Below, piece after piece: positions 1-6,599 of a DNA stretch of 6,912 nt. How positions within the stretch are numbered: position 1 is the first letter of the stretch; each line of letters opens with the position of its first letter. The position numbers were made by a program, and so were the translations under genes. The stretch is from Candidatus Krumholzibacteriia bacterium (GTDB taxonomy: Bacteria; Krumholzibacteriota; Krumholzibacteriia; LZORAL124-64-63): the NCBI GenBank assembly GCA_027056825.1, contig JALUJS010000618.1, positions 1 through 6,912 of the forward strand. The letters run 5' to 3'. The notes beneath the pieces are model-generated. The model did not search any database and had not been told where the DNA came from. It saw only the letters and a program-made list of their open reading frames with translations.

Positions 1-574
1 TGCTTCCGTCGTGGACGTCATGACAGGACGTGCAGGTCATGAACCCTTCCTTGAGCGGATGATGGCTGGGCAGCATGAACTTGCCCCGCACGTCCTGGTG
101 GCAGGACTCGCAGAGCTGGACTTCAGGCTCCTGGAGCAGGGCCTTGCCATAGCTGCCTTGGTGGATCCTGTGGCAGGACAGGCAAGCCACGTCGTTCATG
201 GCGTGCGTGCTCATCTCCCAACCCATGGTGTGGCCCGTCTTGTGGCAGGCCAGGCACTTGGCCGCGCCGTCGTTGTCGGCTGTGGGCAGGAAGATGTCGC
301 TCGGATCCTCGGAATCCGCGTGGGCCCCGCCGGGGCCGTGGCAGGCTTCGCAGCCGGTGGCCTCGCCGGGATAATCGCAGGACTGGAGGTTGCCGTGGAC
401 GGTCCGGCTCATGGCCGGGCCCACGTCATCGTGACATTCCAGGCAGGTCTCCGACCCCACGTAAGTCCCCGGGCCGTCGGCCAGGGCCACGCAGGGTAGG
501 ACCAGGAGCACCACACAACTCACGGCCAGCAGCCTGAGCAGGGGAGCTACCGGGTGGGTGTTGTTTCGATCCAT
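1..574 (-). CDS. Multihaem c-type cytochrome, DmsE/MtrA-like, N-terminal part (3' end outside window)
   Basis: Reading the minus strand from the ATG at 574 gives 191 uninterrupted residues running off the left edge. Residues 1-32 form a Sec signal peptide (Arg14, hydrophobic core, ALA before Asp33). Six haem c motifs follow: CLECH 44-48, CEACH 75-79, CLACH 107-111, CLSCH 131-135, CESCH 155-159 and CTSCH 181-185. The order YVGSETCLECH, CEACHGPGGAHAD, and a distal His in PSHHPLKEG just before the sixth motif is typical of the DmsE/MtrA decahaem family, periplasmic electron carriers that feed outer-membrane porin-cytochrome conduits or DMSO-type reductases. Family members usually have ten haems in about 300-330 residues, so roughly 40% is probably missing. 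The start is supported by GAGG (584-587 on the plus strand), nine bases upstream. It is divergent from the 11-haem cytochrome b gene, which suggests a shared electron-transfer role. The cytochrome call is secure; the DmsE/MtrA subfamily is from motif pattern only. Confidence 0.9.
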   Translation of the reverse strand, partial: MDRNNTHPVAPLLRLLAVSCVVLLVLPCVALADGPGTYVGSETCLECHDDVGPAMSRTVHGNLQSCDYPGEATGCEACHGPGGAHADSEDPSDIFLPTADNDGAAKCLACHKTGHTMGWEMSTHAMNDVACLSCHRIHQGSYGKALLQEPEVQLCESCHQDVRGKFMLPSHHPLKEGFMTCTSCHDVHDGS

Positions 575-613
575 GAATTCAAACCTCATCACGCTGGGGG
601 TGACTGGTTGATG

Positions 614-633
614 CGTGACCCTTGGTGGTCACG
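614..633. promoter_or_regulatory. Perfect 7-bp dyad in the leader of the DmsE/MtrA-like gene
   Basis: CGTGACC, six bases, GGTCACG. The arms are exact complements (614-620 and 627-633). It lies 40 bases upstream of the minus-strand cytochrome ATG at 574, so it could be an operator dyad or a small hairpin in the 5' leader of that mRNA. The ten-base gap between CGTGA and TCACG does not fit the six-base gap of a CRP site. No regulator can be named. Confidence 0.35.
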
Positions 634-1038
634 TCGGCTGGGGATAGAGGGCCGTGATCCTCAGGTCCTCCTTCCCGGGTCAAAAGCTATTCCTCCTTTC
701 CTCCACACATCCCTCTGGAGAAATCTTGATGTTAAATTGTTGACGGGTTCAGTTGTGACGGGAAAAACATAGGACCCGCTTCCCTGACAATTCCATGATG
801 AATGACTTAACTTGTTTCCATTAAAATGGTTGAAGAGTTGTATGGTTTATCTAACTCGAATATGGACAATCGGTTGTCAAATCTTGAGAGCTACCCTCAT
901 TTGGGTGAAAAATTTTTGGTGAACCGGGCCGCGTGGGTTGCCGCAGGGTTCCAAAACGCCAAAAAACCTAGTGCTTAAATATGTTTTAACTTATTCTAAT
1001 TTATGAAGTTATGTTGATTTTATTTCTGGACCGGCGAG

Positions 1039-1097
1039 GGCGATTGACTAGATTTGCATCACCCGGTTGCGGGGGATCCGGTGAAAAATTCATCGCC
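1039..1097 (+). promoter_or_regulatory. Possible structured 5' leader of the CbcL-like gene
   Basis: GGCGAT (1039-1044) is complementary to ATCGCC (1092-1097). Between them is CCCG-GTTG-CGGG (1062-1073), extendable by ATC/GAT (1058-1060 with 1075-1077) across one A-G mismatch. An alternative pairing joins TCACCCGG (1059-1066) to CCGGTGA (1078-1084). The element lies 78 bases before the chosen start and switches abruptly from the AT-rich promoter zone to GC-rich sequence. It matches no riboswitch consensus I know. Chance pairing in GC-rich DNA is a real alternative. Confidence 0.2.
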
Positions 1098-1175
1098 ACG
1101 AGGTCCGGGCTGGCTGTAGAATCCAAGACCGGAATGTTAGCGGATTGACATCCGTCGATGAAAGGTCGATGCACA

Positions 1176-3092
1176 ATGTCCAGAAAACATCTCCTGTTCC
1201 TGACCTTGGGGCTGGCGCTCCTGCTGACAGCCGGTGCGGTCCTGGCCGGCGACTTCGACAACTCCGATTGCCTCGACTGCCACGGGGATCCCGATGGGGA
1301 CGGACCGTACGTCGACGCCGGGGAACTCAGCGGCAGCATCCATGAGGACCTGGACTGCATCGATTGTCACACCGGCATTACCGATCTGCCCCATGATGAC
1401 ATCGAGATCGGCCCTCCGGCCTGCGCCGACTGCCACGACGATGTGGCCGAGGACTATGTGCAGCACGGCCAGGGCAAGGTGGGGGAATCCCCCTACATCC
1501 CCACGTGTGCCGACTGCCACGGGAGCCACCACATCCTGGCGGTGGACGACGAGGAATCCTCGGTCAGCCTGGCCAACATGCCCGCAACCTGCGCCAAGTG
1601 CCACGAGAACCAGGAATTCCTGGCCAAGGTCGGCATCCGCTTCAAGCACCCGGTCGAAGTCTACCACGAGGGTATCCACGGCCATGAACTGCCGGGTGTG
1701 AAGGCTTCGGCCGCCTCCTGCAACGATTGCCACGGCACCGGCGGCGATCCCCATCGTATCCTGCCTCCCGGCGATACGGCCTCGTCCATCAACTTCTTCA
1801 ACATCGCCGGGACCTGCGGCCAGTGCCACGAGACCATCGAGAAGGAGTACGAGCGCGGGATCCACGGCCAGCTGGTGAAGCGGGGTGACGTGGACGCGCC
1901 CACCTGCACCCACTGCCACGGCGAACACGGCATCCTGCCCCATAACGATCCTCGCAGCCCGGTCAGTCCCAACCGCGTGGCCGAGGCCACCTGCGCCCCC
2001 TGCCACGACTCGGCGAACCTCAACGAACGGTACGAGGTGCCCACCGGCACCCAGTTCTCGCGCGTGGACTCGTACCACGGCCTCAAGAGCATGGAGGGCG
2101 ACACCAAGGTGGCCAATTGCGCCTCCTGTCACGGGGCGCACCTGATCCTGCCTTCGGATGATCCGGAGTCCTCGGTGAATCCCGCCAACGTGGTCAAGAC
2201 CTGCGGCAAGTGCCACGAAGGCATCACGCCCGAGGTCGCGGCGCAGACGCGAATCCACGAGCCCCTGGCGGCCGAGGATTCGGGCCTGCCCTTCCTGTTC
2301 AAACGCATCTACCAGGTGCTGATCGTCCTGGTGATCGGCGGCATGTTCACCTATTGCCTGCTGGACTGGTTGCGCCAGGTCCGCAACGTCCTGGCCAAGC
2401 AGCAGGTCCGGCGCATGGAGGTAGACGAGGTCCTGCAGCACGCCACCCTGGCGATCTCCTTCTCCGTGCTGGTGATCACCGGTTTCTCCCTGCGTTTCTA
2501 CGACGCCTGGTGGGCGAAGCTGATCTTCGGCCATGAGGGCGGTGCGTACCTGCGCGGGCTGATCCACCGTATCGCCGCCGGCGTCATGGTCTTCGGCGCC
2601 CTTTGGCACCTGGGCTACCTGACCACGCGCAAGGGCCGGATCTTCCTGCGGGACATCGCCCCGAGCTTCCTGGACGCGCAGCAGGCGCTGGGCATGTTCC
2701 GGTACAACCTGGGCATGACCAACAAGGTGCCGGAGATGCGCCGCTTCAGCTTCGTCGAGAAGGCCGAGTACTGGGCCCTGATCTGGGGAACGGTGGTCAT
2801 GGTCCTGACCGGCGCCTCGCTGTGGTTCGAGCCCCTGGTGTTACCCTACGTGGGCAAGGAGGTCATCGAGATCTTCCACGTGGTCCACTACTACGAGGCC
2901 TGGCTCGCCTTCCTGGCGATCCTGGTCTGGCACATGTACGGGGTGATCTTCAACCCGCATGTCTACCCCATGAACCCCTCGTGGATGACCGGCAAGATGC
3001 CCAAGGAAATGTTCGAGCACGAGCATCCGGCCGCAGTTTCTCCAGGCAACGTGGACAAGATCAAGCGGTTGGGGTTGGAGCGGGACGTTTAA
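1176..3092 (+). CDS. Inner-membrane multihaem cytochrome c / cytochrome b fusion, CbcL-like quinol oxidase
   Basis: A 638-residue protein with two modules. Residues 1-24 are a signal peptide (SRKH, hydrophobic core, VLA before Gly25). Eleven CxxCH motifs begin at residues 32, 61, 83, 111, 139, 182, 214, 244, 273, 315 and 343. The C-terminal part has about five membrane helices (near 378-396, 419-437, 461-482, 532-550, 570-592), with candidate haem b ligands H422, H464, H478, H571 and H586 and the FNPHVYPMNPSWMTGK tail seen in FdnI/HydC-type b subunits. Geobacter CbcL has this c-plus-b layout and oxidises menaquinol, so the inferred role is electron transfer from the quinol pool to periplasmic cytochromes, plausibly the divergent DmsE/MtrA-like one. 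The ATG at 1176 is preferred over 1158: AAAGG (1161-1165) lies ten bases before it, it gives a clean signal peptide, and 1158 has no Shine-Dalgarno. CbcL equivalence is inferred from architecture; other cytochrome c3/b fusions look similar. Confidence 0.88.
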   Translation: MSRKHLLFLTLGLALLLTAGAVLAGDFDNSDCLDCHGDPDGDGPYVDAGELSGSIHEDLDCIDCHTGITDLPHDDIEIGPPACADCHDDVAEDYVQHGQGKVGESPYIPTCADCHGSHHILAVDDEESSVSLANMPATCAKCHENQEFLAKVGIRFKHPVEVYHEGIHGHELPGVKASAASCNDCHGTGGDPHRILPPGDTASSINFFNIAGTCGQCHETIEKEYERGIHGQLVKRGDVDAPTCTHCHGEHGILPHNDPRSPVSPNRVAEATCAPCHDSANLNERYEVPTGTQFSRVDSYHGLKSMEGDTKVANCASCHGAHLILPSDDPESSVNPANVVKTCGKCHEGITPEVAAQTRIHEPLAAEDSGLPFLFKRIYQVLIVLVIGGMFTYCLLDWLRQVRNVLAKQQVRRMEVDEVLQHATLAISFSVLVITGFSLRFYDAWWAKLIFGHEGGAYLRGLIHRIAAGVMVFGALWHLGYLTTRKGRIFLRDIAPSFLDAQQALGMFRYNLGMTNKVPEMRRFSFVEKAEYWALIWGTVVMVLTGASLWFEPLVLPYVGKEVIEIFHVVHYYEAWLAFLAILVWHMYGVIFNPHVYPMNPSWMTGKMPKEMFEHEHPAAVSPGNVDKIKRLGLERDV

Positions 3093-3118
3093 TTTAGGAT
3101 TTCAGCCTCATCTTCTTT

Positions 3119-3146
3119 AGTGCCCGGCGCTTACGCGCCGGGCACT
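3119..3146 (+). terminator. Strong 12-bp hairpin after the CbcL-like gene, no U-tract
   Basis: AGTGCCCGGCGC pairs perfectly with GCGCCGGGCACT around a TTAC loop, starting 27 bases after the TAA stop at 3092. The position fits the end of the cytochrome transcript. A run of U is missing on both strands, so it may end or protect the message without being a classical intrinsic terminator. It could also be a REP-like palindromic repeat. Confidence 0.55.
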
Positions 3147-3155
3147 GGTGTCCGT

Positions 3156-3369
3156 AGCTTGTGCCCTTGAAAATGTGTCCGTCTCCGGGCCACCGGTTAT
3201 CCGCTCATCCAACTTCTTGGATACAGTCCTCTTGACGGATCCAGGTCCGGTGGGGTCGGTGGCTCGGACATCGAAGCGGTCTGATCGCATAACAGGTTTA
3301 AGACAAAATAGTTACGTGACTTGCAGCCAGCATGTGACGGGGCCGAACACATTTTCAAGGGCACAAGCT
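3156..3369. mobile_element. MITE-like or IS-remnant element with 23-bp terminal inverted repeats
   Basis: Bases 3156-3178 (AGCTTGTGCCC...ATGTGT) are the exact reverse complement of 3347-3369. After one mismatch the match continues for two more bases, and scattered identity (C, CC, G) continues inward for about ten more. Two 23-base perfect arms 168 bases apart cannot be chance. The roughly 214-bp span contains no gene, which fits a miniature inverted-repeat element or the remains of an insertion sequence. Within and next to the left arm, GTGTCC or GTGCCC recurs at 3148, 3161 and 3175, a spacing of 13-14 bases. I found no target-site duplication and cannot assign an IS family. A very long stem with a 168-base loop acting as RNA is a less likely alternative. 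Confidence 0.6.
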
Positions 3370-3452
3370 TTTTCTCAAGTCAGTTGGTTTTTTGCCGATG
3401 TGGTATGCGAGGAGACACCTCATCCCGCTTCACACCCCATCCACCGAGACGG

Positions 3453-3459
3453 GGAGGAG
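3453..3459 (+). promoter_or_regulatory. Ribosome binding site deciding the start of the 994-aa protein
   Basis: GGAGGAG lies just upstream of two in-frame ATGs. GGAGG (3453-3457) is eight bases from the ATG at 3466 and only two from the one at 3460, so 3466 is the likely start. Confidence 0.75.
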
Positions 3460-3465
3460 ATGGCC

Positions 3466-6450
3466 ATGCCCCGCATCGACATCTTGGATCTGGTCAGCGC
3501 CGTCGGTGAACCGGCCGGCCGGCCCCGCGTCCTCTCCAGCGGGTGCGGTTGGCCGCGGGACTTGCTGGAGCAGTTGATCTCCGCCCACGAGGGCTGGGGA
3601 GCGCCGGGCGTCCAGGCTCCGGACATGCCGGTGGTCAGTTCCCTCCGGATCCAGCCCGGTGCGATGCCCGGGTCGGGAAACCACTATGCGGTTTCGGTGA
3701 CCTGGGGTGCTGGCGGAGAGATCAAACACCGTTGCCTGCTGGTCCATCACGAGGATTACATTAAAGCAGGGTTCCACCCTTACCTGTTGCTGGCGGAGCA
3801 GGCCGGGATGTTGCTCGAGGGTGTCACGCTGCCGCAGTGGGAGGATGGCCACGCGCCCGACACCGCGACTTGCGCCCTGGTGACGGACGGACTGCAGCGC
3901 CTGCTGCAAAGAGGCGAACTCCACCTGCCCCTTTCGCAACCGGAATCCGGCTGTGATCGCATCCTTGCGTTGCTGCTGACATTGATCCCGGTGCGGACCC
4001 GCGCCCAGTTGCGCTTCACGTCGTTCAGCCCCGGGGAACCGTGGTTGTGGAACCTGGCTGCCGTGCGCCAGCCCGGGGGTTCGCTGGTGGATTGGAAGCG
4101 ACGGGTCATGGACCTGTCCGGTTACGATATCGGTCCTGAGGCCGGCAAGTACCTGCGCGAGGCGCGGACCCATCTGGCCGCCGGTGACCTGAAGGGCCTG
4201 AACAGCTTGGCGCGCAGGACGCGTTTCCAGCCCTCCCTCGGTGGAGGGAGGCATAGCGCGACGGCGGGACCCGACCAGGGAGGAAGCAGGATCGGCCTGC
4301 GGCCTCGCGGGACGGCAACCGCACCGGTGGCGCGCTCGGAAGCGCCTCCCCGGATTGGGACCTCCACGGCCGCGTCGGTTCCGGTGGCTGAGAAGGCCGG
4401 ATCGGCAGGCAAGCGGAGGCCGGGGGGCCAGGCCTCGCAGCAACCCATGCCTGTCCTTTCGTCACGACATCGGCCGCGGATCGTCCTGGAGCGGCGCCGG
4501 CTGCGTCCGGTCTCCATGCCCGATCCCCGCCGCAATCGCCGTCTGCCCGCCCGCGTGGTGACGACCTTGGTGTTCCTCGGCGTGCTGGCCGGGGGCTGGC
4601 TGCTGGGAGGCGTGCCCGGACTTTCGGTGGACTCCCTCATTCACAAGCTGACTCCCGCCTGGGATCGCCAGGACGACGGTCCGGCCGAGGCGCCTCTGTT
4701 GGCTGTTGTCGATGTCGGCAAGGTCTACGAGGAGATCCTGACGCGGAACCAGACCGGCATCCTCGAGGGCGGTTCCTTGGGGGAGAAATCACGGCGGAAG
4801 GCCGTGGCCCAGCTGCGCCGCGAGGCGGCCAGACCCTTGGCCGGACAGATCGCCGCCTACTTCGAGGTGGCGGAGGGCGGCATCCGGACCAGTCCCCAGC
4901 CCGGGCGCGAGAGTCGCCGCCTGGACATCCTGGCCTCCGAAGGCCGGGACCTGGGCGGGGATCTGGACCGTCTGTCCCTGGCCTGGTACTCCCTGTCGCG
5001 GGGAATCTGTTGGCAGGATCTGGGTGTGTTGCCCGATGGGGCCGTCATGGGCCGTTGCGATTCCCTGGACCGGGTGGACGGCGCCTGGCGCGCGTCCGCC
5101 GCCAGTGACCTGGGCATGGGTGACCTGCATGAACAACTGGCCGCGATGGTACGGGAGACCGACGCCATGGGCCGCCTGGTGGACCTGTTCCAGGCTGGAA
5201 CCTGGTCGGCGCAATGGCAGCGGGATCTGCTGGCCGCGGCGGGTGCGGTTCCGCCGGCCGCCAGCCCGGTCACGCGGGCCTACCGCAACGCGGCCTTCGT
5301 CCTGGCCCGCCTCAAGGACGCGGAACATGCGGCCGCCAGCCGGGATCTTCCCTTCGGGGCGGGCTGGTCCGAAGGGGGGTGGCCCTCGGCGGCCGTGCGG
5401 GAGGTCCTGCCCGCCCTGCGCCGGGTGACGGGCATGTTCCGGCAGGGACGGGCGCCGGTTTCCCTGGCCTCGGCGGTGGGGCTGTACGCCATGCTGGAGG
5501 ATCCGCGGGCCGCGGCCGAACGGGCAGCCGCCGATCCGGAATTCTGGCGGGCCGTCAACGCGAACCCGGCGGTGGCCTTCGATCCCGGCGTCTACGAAGA
5601 CATCCTGGGCCGCGTGCGTTTCGAGGCCCTCAGGCCCTATCTCGACCGGGGGGATCCGGCGTCGGCCTGGCCCGGACACCTGACCACCCTGGCGGCCGCC
5701 CCGATGCTCATGGAATTCCACGGGTTGTTGGCCATGGATCCTCCGGCGCGCATCTGGCGCCGCGAGGAGGCCGACCTGACCGATGCCTTTTTGCGCCGCT
5801 GGGCGGAGAGGAAGTCCCGCGGGACCAGCTTGGCCTCCCGCGCCCGGCAGGCGGCCTTCGACGGGGCGTGGCGAACCTTGATCGCTGACCTGGACCGGGT
5901 CAACACCCTGGCCCGGGCCAACCGGAACTGGAGCGAAGCGTGGCTCGCCCTGCAGGCCTCCGCCCTGGATCTTTTGAACCGCTACGTCCTGGCCTTCGAG
6001 GACGACCCCGTGGCCAGGGCCCAGATGGTCGCGGCGTCGAACCTGCTGGACACCATGGCCCGGCCGCTGGACCTGCGGGTGCTCGGGGCGAGGGTGGATC
6101 TCGAGCGGGTTCCCGTTGGCGCGGTGCCGGTGCTGGAGGCCGTGGTCATGCCGGCGGGCAGGTCGGTGGGCCGGCGGGAACTGGTTGCCGCCGACGGCTT
6201 CCGGGATCCCGTGGATGTTCCCCTGGGCTGGTCGTTCTCCCTGGACCCCTCGAACTGGCTGGTCCTGAAGGTCGTCGATCGGACCACCGGCGGGGTGATC
6301 CTCGAGGCCACCTGCCCCTCGTTGCAGGAGGGTGCCGGCCCGGCGGCCATGTCCTCACCCCTGGAGGGGGAGGGGGGCTCGGTGGCCCTGACGCTGGGTC
6401 CGAATTTCTGGCGTCAGCTGGAATTGCCGGATCTTGGCGGGATTTTCTGA
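3466..6450 (+). CDS. Large single-span membrane protein of unknown function, weak N-terminal GAP1-N resemblance
   Basis: The 994 residues divide into four parts. Residues 1-250 are globular; the stretch IKHRCLLVHHEDYIKAGFHP (86-105) and the later LIPVRTRAQLRFTSFSP (173-189) recall the 'halv...dY...nP' and 'LP...R..lsFsT' blocks of GAP1-N domains in GTPase-associated conflict systems. That is pattern memory, not a search result. Residues 251-358 are a low-complexity Arg/Pro/Ser/Gly linker. Residues 364-383 are one transmembrane helix preceded by RRNRR, which places the N-terminal domain inside and the rest outside. Residues 406-865 are mostly helical, and 866-994 look like a beta-rich terminal domain. 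I recognise no catalytic motif. The gene stands alone: the cytochrome gene is 370 bases upstream, behind a hairpin and a MITE-like element, and downstream genes are convergent. A partner GTPase, if any, is outside the window. Gene call strong, function unknown. Confidence 0.85.
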   Translation: MPRIDILDLVSAVGEPAGRPRVLSSGCGWPRDLLEQLISAHEGWGAPGVQAPDMPVVSSLRIQPGAMPGSGNHYAVSVTWGAGGEIKHRCLLVHHEDYIKAGFHPYLLLAEQAGMLLEGVTLPQWEDGHAPDTATCALVTDGLQRLLQRGELHLPLSQPESGCDRILALLLTLIPVRTRAQLRFTSFSPGEPWLWNLAAVRQPGGSLVDWKRRVMDLSGYDIGPEAGKYLREARTHLAAGDLKGLNSLARRTRFQPSLGGGRHSATAGPDQGGSRIGLRPRGTATAPVARSEAPPRIGTSTAASVPVAEKAGSAGKRRPGGQASQQPMPVLSSRHRPRIVLERRRLRPVSMPDPRRNRRLPARVVTTLVFLGVLAGGWLLGGVPGLSVDSLIHKLTPAWDRQDDGPAEAPLLAVVDVGKVYEEILTRNQTGILEGGSLGEKSRRKAVAQLRREAARPLAGQIAAYFEVAEGGIRTSPQPGRESRRLDILASEGRDLGGDLDRLSLAWYSLSRGICWQDLGVLPDGAVMGRCDSLDRVDGAWRASAASDLGMGDLHEQLAAMVRETDAMGRLVDLFQAGTWSAQWQRDLLAAAGAVPPAASPVTRAYRNAAFVLARLKDAEHAAASRDLPFGAGWSEGGWPSAAVREVLPALRRVTGMFRQGRAPVSLASAVGLYAMLEDPRAAAERAAADPEFWRAVNANPAVAFDPGVYEDILGRVRFEALRPYLDRGDPASAWPGHLTTLAAAPMLMEFHGLLAMDPPARIWRREEADLTDAFLRRWAERKSRGTSLASRARQAAFDGAWRTLIADLDRVNTLARANRNWSEAWLALQASALDLLNRYVLAFEDDPVARAQMVAASNLLDTMARPLDLRVLGARVDLERVPVGAVPVLEAVVMPAGRSVGRRELVAADGFRDPVDVPLGWSFSLDPSNWLVLKVVDRTTGGVILEATCPSLQEGAGPAAMSSPLEGEGGSVALTLGPNFWRQLELPDLGGIF

Positions 6451-6497
6451 TCCGGTGCGGGAACCCACAGGGGGTGCTCCCGGTATAAACGCCGACA

Positions 6498-6553
6498 AAC
6501 CCCTCCGGCGCGGATCCGGCCTGCCCCCTTGACCGGCCGCGCCGCGGGGGGTT
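6498..6553 (+). terminator. Nested GC-rich hairpin after the 994-aa gene
   Basis: CGGCGCGG (6506-6513) pairs with CCGCGCCG (6537-6544), and outside it AACCCC (6498-6503) pairs with GGGGTT (6548-6553) across a small internal loop. The enclosed loop has two CCGG copies that can pair with each other. It begins 48 bases after the stop at 6450, so it may mark the end of that transcript. There is no U-tract, and its last two bases overlap the next inverted repeat. Confidence 0.4.
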
Positions 6554-6598
6554 AACCCGCATTATTGAATCGCGTAGCGATTCAATAATGCGGGTTAA
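6552..6598. repeat. Perfect inverted repeat, 22-bp arms, GTA loop, between convergent genes
   Basis: Arms 6552-6573 and 6577-6598 are exact reverse complements; the centre reads ATCGC-GTA-GCGAT. It begins one base beyond the stop codon of the minus-strand SelW-like gene and about 100 bases after the plus-strand stop, as expected of a bidirectional terminator. Neither side carries a run of T, and the AT-containing arms stand out from the GC-rich surroundings, so a dispersed palindromic repeat (REP or MITE class) is equally possible. Confidence 0.8.
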
Positions 6599-6599
6599 G

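Larger units (their letters stand above)
575..1157. promoter_or_regulatory. Divergent intergenic regulatory region with AT-rich core
   Basis: This region separates two divergent cytochrome genes, so it must hold promoters for both strands. By hand count about 115 of the 300 bases from 721 to 1020 are G or C (38%), much lower than the flanking genes. Visible small dyads are CCATT-AA-AATGG (818-829), ACCC-TCATTT-GGGT (893-906), the palindrome AAAAATTTTT (908-917), and a bulged stem pairing 914-925 with 947-956. I could not identify a convincing -35/-10 pair with good spacing, a sigma-54 box, or a CRP/FNR site on either strand. On the minus strand the 575-720 part is purine-rich (several GGAGG-like runs around 671-697). 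I see no credible long gene here; a 72-codon plus-strand frame (554-772) overlaps the cytochrome start and has no family features. Confidence 0.6.
3093..3465. other. Intergenic region: hairpin, inverted-repeat element, ribosome binding site
   Basis: This stretch holds no supported gene. It contains the GC hairpin (3119-3146), the inverted-repeat element (3156-3369) and the Shine-Dalgarno of the next gene (3453-3457). The reading frame of the downstream gene stays open back to 3148, but the extension is a poor candidate for coding: it would contain the whole inverted-repeat element, is less GC-rich, and starts at a GTG without a Shine-Dalgarno. Direct repeats GTGTCCGT occur at 3148-3155 and 3175-3182. 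Confidence 0.7.

Noticed and set aside
11..499. 162-codon plus-strand frame at the left edge
   Set aside because: It is the antisense shadow of the multihaem cytochrome; the minus strand has six CxxCH motifs and a signal peptide in this stretch.
610..635. CRP/FNR-type operator
   Set aside because: The dyad half-sites CGTGA and TCACG are ten bases apart, not the six of CRP, and do not match the FNR half-site TTGAT.
1158..1175. Earlier ATG for the CbcL-like gene
   Set aside because: There is no Shine-Dalgarno before 1158, and the six extra residues (MKGRCT) spoil a clean signal-peptide start.
1137..2609. 490-codon minus-strand frame opposite the CbcL-like gene
   Set aside because: It is a high-GC shadow. 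The plus strand carries eleven haem motifs and membrane helices, and the minus product has no recognisable family features.
3148..3465. 106-residue N-terminal extension of the 994-aa protein
   Set aside because: It begins at a GTG without a Shine-Dalgarno, spans the inverted-repeat element, and the ATG at 3466 has an ideal ribosome binding site.
3430..4443. 337-codon minus-strand frame inside the 994-aa gene
   Set aside because: Antisense frame in high-GC coding DNA; no ribosome binding site or domain pattern, and the plus strand has a better start and a membrane helix.
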